Assembly (NCBI GenBank): GCA_003486945.1
Contig: DNFL01000189.1
Coordinates: 18,872-26,903 of the forward strand
Source: Hyphomonas sp.
Lineage (GTDB): Bacteria; Pseudomonadota; Alphaproteobacteria; Caulobacterales; Hyphomonadaceae
Direction: 5' to 3'
DNA length: 8,032 nucleotides
Shown piece after piece: positions 1-6,734 of the stretch. A program made the position numbers and the translations under genes. Under the pieces are notes generated by a model. That model saw only the letters and a program-made list of their open reading frames with translations. It searched no databases and was not told where the DNA came from. The stretch's first letter is position 1, and each line of letters opens with the position of its first letter.

Positions 1-28
1 CCGTCCGCGCATCGATCTCCATCTCGAG
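1..28. repeat. 28-bp direct repeat, copy 1 (copy 2 at 72-99)
   Basis: Bases 1-28 are identical to bases 72-99, an offset of 71 bp. The repeat may continue to the left of the window. On the minus strand both copies are read in the same frame as LEMEIDART(G). Copy 2 lies inside the intact PepSY gene; copy 1 lies just after its stop, fused to a new ATG. Confidence 0.9.
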
Positions 29-40
29 CAACACCCGCAT
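1..40 (-). CDS. Partial frame at left edge, response-regulator-like start fused to a PepSY-tail copy
   Basis: Only 13 complete codons are visible, reading MRVLLEMEIDART and continuing out of the window. The ATG overlaps the stop of the upstream PepSY gene as TGATG, the usual sign of translational coupling. MRVLL is the common opening of OmpR-family response regulators (typically MRVLLVEDD), and small PepSY genes often precede such two-component genes. However, from the fifth codon onward the DNA is an exact copy of bases 72-99 inside the upstream gene, in the same reading frame, so the normal VEDD acidic pocket is absent. It could be a real duplicated PepSY-like tail, a disrupted regulator, or an artefact at a sequence end. 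Whether a true gene lies here cannot be settled from 40 bases. Confidence 0.35.
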   Translation of the reverse strand, partial: MRVLLEMEIDART

Positions 41-399
41 CAGTCGTCCTCCTCGATCTCGAGAATCCGCCCCGTCCGCGCATCGATCTCCATCTCGAGA
101 ACGATACCGCGCCGGGTCAGGATCTTGATCTCATAGATGAGTTCGCCGTCGTCGTCGTCAAATTCGATTTTAAGGAGTTCGCCGGGATAAGCTCGCAGCA
201 CATTGTTCAGGATCGTATCCAGCGGCAGGATTTCCCCGCTGCGCCGCGCCTGCCAGGCCCTCTCCTGATCGTCGTCATACCTGTCCCGGTCCCGCCCGCC
301 CTTCCGGTCTGCAACAGCAGCATCGGCAGCGGCAAGCAGGCAGAGCGATATCAGGGCATATCGGGCAAACGGAAGGGGCAAGGGACATTTCTCAGGCAA
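40..399 (-). CDS. Secreted PepSY-domain protein
   Basis: This is a 119-residue exported protein. Residues 1-30 look like a signal peptide: a short basic/polar start, a hydrophobic ALISLCLLAAADA core and an AVA site before Asp31. A charged linker (GGRDRDRYDDD) follows, then a PepSY domain at about residues 53-118, with an N-terminal helix, an acidic beta hairpin (FDDDDGELIYEIKIL) and the closing strand LEMEIDARTGRILEIEEDD. PepSY domains occur in protease inhibitors and in small periplasmic partners of two-component systems; no catalytic residues are expected. The start is TTG: an in-frame stop lies immediately upstream, and AGGGA sits 7 bases before it. It is divergent from a second PepSY gene and overlaps the next frame by one base (TGATG), so a sensory or envelope-stress role is plausible but inferred. 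Confidence 0.8.
   Translation of the reverse strand: MPEKCPLPLPFARYALISLCLLAAADAAVADRKGGRDRDRYDDDQERAWQARRSGEILPLDTILNNVLRAYPGELLKIEFDDDDGELIYEIKILTRRGIVLEMEIDARTGRILEIEEDD
72..99. repeat. 28-bp direct repeat, copy 2 (within the PepSY gene)
   Basis: This is the partner of bases 1-28 and encodes the last conserved strand of the PepSY fold (LEMEIDARTG, about residues 101-110 of the PepSY protein). Identity ends at base 100, where the flanking codons differ: GGT ATC GTT before CTC GAG here, against CGG GTG TTG before CTC GAG in copy 1. Confidence 0.9.
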
Positions 400-406
400 T
401 CAACCA

Positions 407-411
407 TCCCT
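407..411 (-). promoter_or_regulatory. Ribosome binding site for the TTG-started PepSY gene
   Basis: AGGGA on the minus strand ends 7 bases before TTG at 399. With the in-frame TGA directly before that TTG, it fixes the start, because no ATG is available in this frame upstream of the signal peptide. Confidence 0.55.
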
Positions 412-424
412 ATCGCGCAGCCAA

Positions 425-465
425 GCTGACGGAAAGCTGACTGACAGCCACACTTTCCTGTCAGC
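425..465. promoter_or_regulatory. Imperfect inverted repeat, candidate operator between divergent PepSY genes
   Basis: The plus strand reads GCTGACGGAAAG at 425-436 and the minus strand reads GCTGACAGGAAAG at 465-453, giving 12 paired bases with one unpaired base (459) around a 16-base centre. A further AGCTGAC lies at 435-441, exactly 11 bp after AGCTGAC at 424-430; such one-turn direct repeats are typical of OmpR-family regulator sites. CTGACAG (441-447) is also an exact inverse of CTGTCAG (458-464). The element sits between two divergent starts and probably binds a regulator of both genes. The repeats are seen; the function is inferred. Confidence 0.5.
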
Positions 466-534
466 CTGCACCGAGCAGAACTTACACCAAGGCCCACCAG
501 TCAGACGGCCTGCCCGCAAGAAAGGAATCTCCCC

Positions 535-921
535 ATGCCATCCCCGTACCACCTCTTCGGTGCCCCGATGCTGCTCGCTGCATTTGTCCTTGCCACGGCA
601 GGGCCAAGCTTCGCCGACAGCAAGCGCTCCGTCTCCGTGCCCGCCGCAGAACGCCTCAACATCGGCCGCGACGCCTCGGCCTCCGAAGTCCGCACACGGC
701 TCGCAGAGCAGGGCTTCGATGTCCGCAAGGTCGAATTTGAAAGCCGCAAGACAGAAGTCAAAGTCTATGACGTGTCGGGCCGCTGCCTCGAAATTTACTT
801 CGACGCCAGCACTGGAGAAGAAATCCGCCGCAAGCGCGATGACGATTGCGGCCGCCGCCTCAGCGTGCCTAGTGACTGGTACGGTGATCGCCTCGCCGCC
901 GCCAGCAGCGACCGTCGATAG
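535..921 (+). CDS. Secreted PepSY-like protein
   Basis: This 128-residue exported protein has a signal peptide at residues 1-27 (hydrophobic core PMLLAAFVLATAG, cleavage after SFA). Residues about 49-98 match the short PepSY_2 type: a helix with SEVRTRLAEQGFDV, then strands KVEFESRKTEVKVYDVSGRCLEIYFD and the closing DASTGEEI turn. A basic/acidic tail holds RDDDC; Cys84 and Cys105 could form a disulfide after export. The start is ATG with AAAGGA at 521-526, 8 bases upstream. It faces the other PepSY gene across a shared control region, which suggests joint regulation, although the two proteins are too divergent to be a recent duplicate. It ends 31 bp before the convergent dehydrogenase stop, with no clear terminator between. 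Its ligand and partner are unknown. Confidence 0.8.
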   Translation: MPSPYHLFGAPMLLAAFVLATAGPSFADSKRSVSVPAAERLNIGRDASASEVRTRLAEQGFDVRKVEFESRKTEVKVYDVSGRCLEIYFDASTGEEIRRKRDDDCGRRLSVPSDWYGDRLAAASSDRR

Positions 922-952
922 CACAGTTTGAAATCCTGCGCAGCGTCCCCGG

Positions 953-2212
953 CTACTTCTTCTTCCGCCCGCTCGTCGGAATGTCCTTGAACGGAACATC
1001 CTTGTCGACGCGGATATCACCCGGAAGTCCAAGCACACGTTCCCCGATGATGTTGCGCAGGATCTCGTCCGACCCGCCCTCGATCCGCGTCGCGGGCGAG
1101 CGCATCAGCATCGACTGGAACCGCCCGTTCTGCGGGCTGTTTGCATCCCACACCGCACCCGACGCGCCCTGCAGGTCCAGCGCCAGCATCGACAGGTCTT
1201 GCATCGCCGCTCCGGCCACCAGCTTGCCGATGGAATTCTCCGGCCCCGGCGTCTGCCCTTTCGACAGCGCCGAAATCGCGCGCATCGCCGTATAGCGCAG
1301 CCCGCTTTCCTTCACCGCAATCTGCGCCAGCTTCGAGCGAACATTGGAATCCTCCACCGCCGGCGCGCCGTCGACCTCCGCCTCCATGCAGAACCGGAAG
1401 AGATCGGGGAAGCCCGTGGACATGCCGGAGCCAATCGACAGCCGCTCGTTCATCAGCGTCGTCAGCGACACTTCCCAGCCTTGCCCGACCTCGCCTAGCC
1501 GCTGCGAATCCGGAATCCGCACATCCGTGAAGTAAACTTCATTGAAGCTCGACTGCCCGTTCGCCTGCTTGATTGGGCGCACTTCCACGCCCGGCGCCTT
1601 CATCGACAGGAAGAACATCGTCAGCCCCTTGTGCTTGGGCACATCGGGATTGGTCCGTGTAATGAGCAGTCCCCAGTCGGAGTACTGCGCGCCGCTGGTC
1701 CAGATTTTCTGGCCATTGATGATCCAGTCGCCCGACCCGTCATCCGCCTTTACCGCGCGCGTACGCAGACCCGCAAGGTCAGATCCGCTCGCCGGTTCGG
1801 AGAACAGCTGGCACCAGACATCCTCGCCTGCCGCCAGCGGCGGCAGCAGCTTGCGCTTATGCTCCTCGCTCGCCCAGGCCATTACCGTCGGCCCGCACAT
1901 ACCATGCCCGATGGTGAACACGCCCGTAAGCGCCGCATACGGACCTTCTTCCTGCCCCCAGATCACCCGCTCGATCGGGGTGCGCGCGCCGCCGCCATAT
2001 TCCTTCGGCCAGTGCAGGCACGCCCAGCCTGCATCCGCCTTCTTGCGCTGCCACGCCTTGCCCGCCTTGATCGGGTCTTCGCTGACCACACCATTGGACG
2101 CAAAGCTCGCATTCTTCAGCTCGGTCAGCAGGTGCGCCGGCGCATTCGCCTTGATCCAGCTTCTCACTTCAGCGCGGAAGGCGGCTTCTTCTTTGGTATC
2201 CTCGAAATCCAT
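953..2212 (-). CDS. Acyl-CoA dehydrogenase, subunit with the catalytic Glu
   Basis: This 419-residue, full-length, FAD-dependent acyl-CoA dehydrogenase introduces a trans alpha-beta double bond in an acyl-CoA and passes electrons to ETF. The N-terminal helical domain begins MDFEDTKEEAAFRAEVRSW. The middle beta domain carries FSEPASGSDLAGL at about 137-149 and NGQKIWTSGA at 166-175. The C-terminal helical domain follows, with RIEGGSDEILRNIIGERVLG at about 376-395. Glu378 sits where the catalytic base of medium-chain enzymes is found (EGT motif). The tail after 400 is short and ends in RKKK. ATG at 2212 has a strong GGGAGGAG site. It lies 15 bp after the other dehydrogenase gene and is probably cotranscribed and physically partnered with it. 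The acyl substrate is not readable; adjacency recalls steroid side-chain enzymes but does not prove that substrate. Confidence 0.93.
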   Translation of the reverse strand: MDFEDTKEEAAFRAEVRSWIKANAPAHLLTELKNASFASNGVVSEDPIKAGKAWQRKKADAGWACLHWPKEYGGGARTPIERVIWGQEEGPYAALTGVFTIGHGMCGPTVMAWASEEHKRKLLPPLAAGEDVWCQLFSEPASGSDLAGLRTRAVKADDGSGDWIINGQKIWTSGAQYSDWGLLITRTNPDVPKHKGLTMFFLSMKAPGVEVRPIKQANGQSSFNEVYFTDVRIPDSQRLGEVGQGWEVSLTTLMNERLSIGSGMSTGFPDLFRFCMEAEVDGAPAVEDSNVRSKLAQIAVKESGLRYTAMRAISALSKGQTPGPENSIGKLVAGAAMQDLSMLALDLQGASGAVWDANSPQNGRFQSMLMRSPATRIEGGSDEILRNIIGERVLGLPGDIRVDKDVPFKDIPTSGRKKK

Positions 2213-2227
2213 CTGCTCTCTCCTCCC

Positions 2228-3349
2228 TCAGGCCGCCGCACCGGCATTGCCGGCGCCCATGCGCTCTATCAGCGCGCTCTCCCACTGCGACAGCGACCCG
2301 AGCGCCAGCGCCAGCGCGTTCGAGCGCCGGTAATAGAGATGGCAATCAAACGCCCAAGTGAACCCCATGCCTCCATGCACCTGAATGTTGTTCTTCGCGC
2401 AGTGCTGGAACGCCGTCGTTGCCGACACGCGCGCCGTCGCCGCTGCCACCGGCAGTTCCGCCGCACCCGACACCAGCGCCCACGCTCCGTAATAGCAGTT
2501 CGACCGCGCCAGCGTCGCCGACACATACATGTCCGCCAGGATATGCTTCACCGCCTGGAACGATCCGATCGGCCGGCCAAATGCCATCCGGTCCAGCGCA
2601 TAATCCCGCGCCATTTCCAGTGCCCTGTCTGCGCCGCCCAGCTGCTCGAACGACGTCAGGATCGCGGCCCGGTCTATTACCTGCGTCGCGATGTTCCAGC
2701 CATCGCCTTTCCCGCCCACCAGTTCCGCCGGTGCACCCTTGAAGGTCAGCCGCGCCTGCTCCCGCGTCGGATCAATCGTCTCGAGCACCTCGCGCTCCAC
2801 GCCCTTCGCCGTCAGGTCGACCAGCCAGAGCGAAACCTTGCCGCCTTCTTTCGCCGCCACAATCGCAAAGTCCGCCGCCGCGCCATCTGCCACCGGAGAC
2901 TTCACGCCGGAAAGCCTGCCGCCGTTCACGCTCGCAGCAATCGACGCCTCCGTCGTGCGTCCCTGCCCCTCGTGCAGCGCCAGTGTGCCGACCGCTTCAC
3001 CTGAGGCGAGCTTTGGCAACCAGGCCTGCTTCTGCGCTTCCGTTCCGGCGAGCACCAGGCACTCCGCCGCGAGGTAAATTGACGACGAAACCGGCACCGG
3101 CGCCAGCGCGCGGCCAAGCTCTTCAGCCACCACACACAGTTCCAGATGGCTCAGCCCGACGCCACCATATTCCTCCGGGATCGCCGCGCCGAGCACGCCC
3201 ATTTCAGCGAGCCCCTGATACAGCGCCTTGTCATAGCTTTGTGGCCTTTCCAGCACCGCGCGCACTTTTTCAGGCGGGCATTCTTCGCTGAGGAAGCGGC
3301 GCACCTGATCGCGCAGCTGCTTCTGTTCGTCCGAAAAATCGAGGTTCAC
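2228..3349 (-). CDS. Acyl-CoA dehydrogenase-like subunit lacking the canonical catalytic Glu
   Basis: This is a 373-residue acyl-CoA dehydrogenase family protein. The N-terminal domain starts VNLDFSDEQKQLRDQVRRFL and contains PEEYGGVGLSHLE. The middle domain has LHEGQGR where active enzymes have the T/S-EP-x-GSD flavin and substrate loop. The C-terminal domain keeps RMAFGRPIGSFQAVKH (about 254-269) and QVHGGMGFTW (323-332). After YYRR the catalytic EG(T/G) motif is missing; by alignment to medium-chain enzymes the Glu position is near Leu350. It is therefore probably the non-catalytic or FAD-sharing half of a heteromer with the gene 15 bp downstream. I chose GTG at 3349: AAGGGAG lies 7 bases upstream and NLDFSDEQ is the family's usual opening. 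A TTG at 3388 would add 13 untypical residues with no domain match. Confidence 0.9.
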   Translation of the reverse strand: MNLDFSDEQKQLRDQVRRFLSEECPPEKVRAVLERPQSYDKALYQGLAEMGVLGAAIPEEYGGVGLSHLELCVVAEELGRALAPVPVSSSIYLAAECLVLAGTEAQKQAWLPKLASGEAVGTLALHEGQGRTTEASIAASVNGGRLSGVKSPVADGAAADFAIVAAKEGGKVSLWLVDLTAKGVEREVLETIDPTREQARLTFKGAPAELVGGKGDGWNIATQVIDRAAILTSFEQLGGADRALEMARDYALDRMAFGRPIGSFQAVKHILADMYVSATLARSNCYYGAWALVSGAAELPVAAATARVSATTAFQHCAKNNIQVHGGMGFTWAFDCHLYYRRSNALALALGSLSQWESALIERMGAGNAGAAA

Positions 3350-3356
3350 GCGGCGT

Positions 3357-3363
3357 CTCCCTT
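3357..3363 (-). promoter_or_regulatory. Ribosome binding site deciding the GTG start of the second dehydrogenase
   Basis: AAGGGAG on the minus strand ends 7 bases before GTG at 3349, an ideal spacing. Its first three bases overlap a perfect palindrome at 3361-3372, so the site could be partly hidden in a hairpin. Confidence 0.65.
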
Positions 3364-3372
3364 GCCGGCAAG
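3361..3372. repeat. 12-bp perfect palindrome touching a ribosome binding site
   Basis: CTTGCCGGCAAG is fully self-complementary. It lies in the 131-bp gap before the dehydrogenase pair and overlaps the AAG of the AAGGGAG site. It could be a regulator half-site pair, or simply chance in GC-rich DNA. Confidence 0.45.
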
Positions 3373-3396
3373 ATTGCGCCGCCGCCAAAGGCTGCG

Positions 3397-3428
3397 CACT
3401 CGCCTGTTCTTGTCCGGGCGAGTGTCAA
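3397..3428 (-). promoter_or_regulatory. Candidate internal promoter/operator for the dehydrogenase pair
   Basis: On the minus strand TTGACA (3428-3423), a perfect -35 hexamer, runs straight into CACTCGCC (3424-3417). Its exact inverse GGCGAGTG lies at 3404-3397, across a 12-base centre. A -10 at the expected 17-bp spacing would read AGGCGA, a poor match, so the promoter call is weak. A dyad filling the -35/-10 spacer is where a TetR-like repressor would bind. The same dyad could instead form an RNA hairpin, but no T-run follows, so it is not a convincing terminator. The position in a 131-bp gap, the only sizeable one in this gene string, supports a control role. Confidence 0.4.
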
Positions 3429-3480
3429 ATCGGGCTGCGGAGAGGTCAAGCCGTGCCGCGAAGGCAAGCGGCGGGCGCGG

Positions 3481-5097
3481 TCAGGCCCCGCTTTTTGCGT
3501 CTTCCGGGCTCTGGCCGTATTCTGCGCGCAGGCGTAGTTTGTCGATCTTGCCGGTCGCCGCCAGTGGCATCACCTTCAGGCGCTGCACCGTATCCGGTAC
3601 CCACCAGTTCGCCACTTTGCCGCGCAGCGCGCCAAGAATGGCCTCATCGCTGATCGTCTGGCCAGGCCTCACCTCGACAAGAAGGTGCGGACGCTCGCCC
3701 CATTTCGGGTCCTCCCGTCCGATCACGGCCGCCAGCGAGATTTCCGGCAGCGCGCCGATGATCGCTTCGATCTCGGCGGGATTGATCCATTCGCCGCCGG
3801 ACTTGATCAGGTCTTTCGCCCGCCCGGTGATGCGCACCAGCCCGGCCTCGTCGATCCGCGCAAGGTCTCCGGTGAAGAACCAGCCATCGGCGTCAACCGC
3901 CTTCTCTTCGGCCCCGAAATACCGCTCGACCACTGCAGCCCCGCGCACGCGCAGATGCCCTTCGGGCCCGCGTTGCTCCGTGAGCGGACGGCCTTCTGAA
4001 TCTGTCAGCATCAGGTCCACACCAATCGCCGGGCGGCCTGCAACATCAGCGGGGCGCGAAGCGGCATTCTCCGGCATGATCACGCCGAGGGGCGAAAGTT
4101 CCGTCATGCCCCAGCTTGTCTGCACTTTCACGCCAAGCCGCTTTTCAAGCCGCGCCATCAGCGCGGGCGGCATCGGCGAGCCACCGACGATGATACGTTT
4201 CAGCGAAGGCAGCTGAAGCCCGTGCTCATCCACATACTCGACCAGCCCGAGCCAGACCGTCGGCACGCCGACACCGATCGTCACGCTCTCATCCGCGATC
4301 AGCTTGGCAAGGCTAGCGCCGTCTGTGTTGCGGCCCGGCAGAACGAGCTGCGCGCCAGCAGCCGGCGCGGCAAATGGCAGGCCCCAGGCATTCGCATGAA
4401 ACATCGGCACCACAGCCAGAACGCTGTCTGCCGCAGAAATGCCCATCACATCCGCCTGCAGCGCGCGCAGCGTATGCAGGTAGCTGGAGCGGTGCGTGTA
4501 GGTTACGCCTTTGGGCGCACCGGTCGTGCCGGAGGTGAAACAAAGCCCGCAGGGAGACGTCTCGGGGAACGCGCCCCAGACGACATCAGGCGTTGCAGCT
4601 TCCAACAGCTCTTCGAGCAGCATCACGGGAACGCCCGCGACGGCTTCCTCCGCCAACGGAGCTTCCGGATCGATCACGAGAATGCCGCGAATGCCCGGCG
4701 CTGCCTTGGCAATCTGCACTGCGCCGGACAGAAGCCCGGAATCAACGATCAGCAAGCGCGCACCGGACTGCGCCGCCATATCGCCGAGCTGTGCAGCCGT
4801 CAGGCGCGGGTTCAGCGTGTGGCACACCGCGCCCATTCCCATCAAGCCGTACCAGGCTTCAAAATGCGCCTGCGTGTTCCAGGCAAGCGTCGCCACGCGG
4901 TCACCCTTCGACACGCCAAGACGCTGTAGCGCCGCCGAAACCTTGCGGCACCGTTGTTCCAACTCCGCATATCCGATGCGCCGGCTCTCCCGCCCGCTGC
5001 TCGCCGTAACGACACCTGCTTGCGGATGCCACTTCGCCGCGTGGGTCAGGAACCTGTCCAGCGTCAGGTCAAAGTCCTGCATTCTTCCATCGGTCAT
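3481..5097 (-). CDS. AMP-forming acyl-CoA ligase (AlkK/FadD-like)
   Basis: This 538-residue, full-length adenylate-forming ligase activates a carboxylic acid with ATP and joins it to CoA. The ATP-binding loop TSGTTGAPKG lies at about 188-197. SWGMTELSP is at 328-336, GWFFTGD at 405-411, and the hinge GRAKDLIKSGGEWINP at 425-440. The C-terminal catalytic lysine is in ATGKIDK (Lys517). The overall pattern and the MQDFDLTLDRFLTHAAKW opening resemble medium-chain (AlkK-type) ligases; actual chain or ring specificity is unknown. ATG at 5097 overlaps the upstream esterase stop as ATGA, suggesting coupled translation; Met6 (5082) is a possible alternative start. Its likely job is to make the CoA ester that the downstream dehydrogenase pair oxidises. 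A 131-bp control-like gap follows it. Confidence 0.93.
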   Translation of the reverse strand: MTDGRMQDFDLTLDRFLTHAAKWHPQAGVVTASSGRESRRIGYAELEQRCRKVSAALQRLGVSKGDRVATLAWNTQAHFEAWYGLMGMGAVCHTLNPRLTAAQLGDMAAQSGARLLIVDSGLLSGAVQIAKAAPGIRGILVIDPEAPLAEEAVAGVPVMLLEELLEAATPDVVWGAFPETSPCGLCFTSGTTGAPKGVTYTHRSSYLHTLRALQADVMGISAADSVLAVVPMFHANAWGLPFAAPAAGAQLVLPGRNTDGASLAKLIADESVTIGVGVPTVWLGLVEYVDEHGLQLPSLKRIIVGGSPMPPALMARLEKRLGVKVQTSWGMTELSPLGVIMPENAASRPADVAGRPAIGVDLMLTDSEGRPLTEQRGPEGHLRVRGAAVVERYFGAEEKAVDADGWFFTGDLARIDEAGLVRITGRAKDLIKSGGEWINPAEIEAIIGALPEISLAAVIGREDPKWGERPHLLVEVRPGQTISDEAILGALRGKVANWWVPDTVQRLKVMPLAATGKIDKLRLRAEYGQSPEDAKSGA

Positions 5098-6734
5098 GGG
5101 CAGGCTTCACTCGCAGGCGGCAGAACAGGCGCGACGATGCCTGTGTTCCAGTTCCAGGATTGCGTGCCGTCTTCGCGGCGGCGGCACATGGTGCGCTCAT
5201 GCAGCTCATACATGCCCGGCATCAGGCGTACCGCAGAGGTGAGACCGCTTTGAATGTCGAGATAGTACTGTGCCTCGCCGAAGGATCGCCACTCCGGTGC
5301 GTCCGGAGAGGAAGGCTTCCCCGTACGGGCAAATTCCGTCCAGAAGTCCATCAGATGTGTGGACAGTTTCTGGACGGTTTTCGTGGCCGGAATCTCTGGC
5401 CAGTAGGTCGGCGTCAACTGCAATGTACCGAAAATATAAGGAAGCTCCGCACCGTGAAATCCGTGCAGGTCCATTGCGCTTGCTGCCGGGTAGGTGTGGT
5501 CGAAATAATAGAGGTAACCGGCCTCGCCGATCTCCTGCTGCTTCTTCACCAACCGGGTCGCGGTCCAGCCATAGAGGGAGTCCCTTGGCGCAGCGAGAAC
5601 GGCTTCCTTGAGGTCGCTTGAAGGATAGAGTCGCAGGAACTCGTCGGCGAGATCACCGTGCAGTTCGCGGATCTTCGCTTCGTACTCCGCAGCTGACTTC
5701 GGCACCGGCGGCGCGAGGAAGCGGAGGGAGCGGATTTCGCCGCTGTTGAAGCCGGCGATCACGGGTACGGCGGCCTGTTCGCCGCGGTCGAATGTGTCGA
5801 CCAGCTGGCGGGTCAGCACCTTGCCGTCGACGGTGGCGAGCGGGAAGTAACCTGCTGCTGCAGCTGCAGCGGAGAGCTCTTCGCCGCCCTTGGCGCGCAG
5901 CTCTGCAAGGCTCGCGGCTTTCACTTGTGAAGCAACCCAGACGCCGATGTCTTCAGCGGCAAACTGGCCGTGCTTTGCGGCCTTCAGTTCCGGCATCGTC
6001 ACCATATAGGCGCTTTGCAGAATGGCCTTGTGAAACAGTCCCTTAGCTTCTGGAGAAGCCATCAAATACATGACACTTAGCGCGCCTGCGGACTCGCCGG
6101 CGATGGTGATGTTTTCAGGATCTCCGCCGAAGGCAGCGATGTTTTGCTTTACCCATCGCAGGGCTTCGATCTGGTCGAGGAGGCCGTAATTGCCGGAGAT
6201 TCCGTCCGGCGATTCCGCACTAAGTTCCGGGTGGGCGAGGTAGCCAAGCACGCCGAGGCGGTAGTTGATCGTGACGACGACCACATCTTTCTGCGCCATC
6301 CGCGCGCCATCATAGATCGGCTCCGCGCCCTGCCCGCCGGTCAGCGAGCCGCCGTGGATCCAGAGGAAAACCGGAGCCTTTTTAACGCCGTCTTTCTTCC
6401 AGATGTTCAGCGTCAGGCAGTCTTCGCTGATCTCATCCGGCGGGTTGGCATATATGCTGCCGGTGCGGGGGCGAGGCTGGATACACGCGGGGCCAAAGCG
6501 GGTGGCGTTCAGGGTGCCTTCCCATTTTGCCTTGGGGACCGGGGCTTTCCAGCGGAGGTCTCCGACCGGGGGTTCGGCATAGGGAATACCCCTGTAGGAG
6601 GTCACGCCGTCGGCATACTTCCCTGTAATTGCTCCAGTTTCAGCCTTTACAGCCTGGCTCATATCCGGTGCGGATGTGCACGATACGAGCGCAGCCAGCA
6701 CCAGACCTGTAAGGAAGATTCCAGCTTTTTTCAT
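5094..6734 (-). CDS. Lipoprotein type-B carboxylesterase
   Basis: This 546-residue alpha/beta-hydrolase of the carboxylesterase/cholinesterase family splits carboxylic esters. The start is MKKAGIFLTGLVLAALVSC: a lipoprotein signal peptide with lipobox LVSC and lipidated Cys19, followed by Thr, so it is probably anchored in the envelope facing the periplasm or outside. Family marks are YRGIPYAEPPVGDLRW (about 47-62), EDCLTLNIW (104-112; Cys106 may pair with Cys84), the oxyanion region WIHGGSLTGG (125-134) and the nucleophile elbow GESAG. The predicted triad is Ser215, Glu333 (GFNSGE) and His427 (FHGAELPYIFG). ATG at 6734 overlaps the MFS stop as ATGA and has GGAAGG upstream. The frame stays open to 6875, but that extension is antisense-like filler inside the MFS gene and would bury the signal peptide. 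The substrate is unknown. Confidence 0.93.
   Translation of the reverse strand: MKKAGIFLTGLVLAALVSCTSAPDMSQAVKAETGAITGKYADGVTSYRGIPYAEPPVGDLRWKAPVPKAKWEGTLNATRFGPACIQPRPRTGSIYANPPDEISEDCLTLNIWKKDGVKKAPVFLWIHGGSLTGGQGAEPIYDGARMAQKDVVVVTINYRLGVLGYLAHPELSAESPDGISGNYGLLDQIEALRWVKQNIAAFGGDPENITIAGESAGALSVMYLMASPEAKGLFHKAILQSAYMVTMPELKAAKHGQFAAEDIGVWVASQVKAASLAELRAKGGEELSAAAAAAGYFPLATVDGKVLTRQLVDTFDRGEQAAVPVIAGFNSGEIRSLRFLAPPVPKSAAEYEAKIRELHGDLADEFLRLYPSSDLKEAVLAAPRDSLYGWTATRLVKKQQEIGEAGYLYYFDHTYPAASAMDLHGFHGAELPYIFGTLQLTPTYWPEIPATKTVQKLSTHLMDFWTEFARTGKPSSPDAPEWRSFGEAQYYLDIQSGLTSAVRLMPGMYELHERTMCRRREDGTQSWNWNTGIVAPVLPPASEACP

Noticed and set aside
148..160. gtcgtcgtcgtc triplet run
   Set aside because: It simply encodes the Asp-rich hairpin of the PepSY protein; it is too short to call a microsatellite.
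922..952. Possible terminator between the convergent genes
   Set aside because: No stem with a following T-run is visible on either strand in these 31 bases.
1631..3004. Long plus-strand open frame (457 codons) opposite the dehydrogenase genes
   Set aside because: Its product is extremely Arg/His/Pro-rich and has no domain pattern. It is a GC-driven shadow of two well-supported minus-strand enzymes.
3350..3388. TTG start at 3388 for the second dehydrogenase
   Set aside because: The extra 13 residues are not family-like, and the GTG at 3349 has an ideal ribosome site.
3376..3398. Imperfect GC hairpin around AAA in the ligase-dehydrogenase gap as a terminator
   Set aside because: Two 3-bp stem blocks are separated by a mismatch and no T-run follows; this is expected by chance in GC-rich DNA.
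3146..4216. Plus-strand open frame (356 codons) opposite the dehydrogenase and ligase
   Set aside because: It has a low-complexity Arg/Ser/Pro composition, no ribosome site of note, and spans the gap and two real genes on the other strand.
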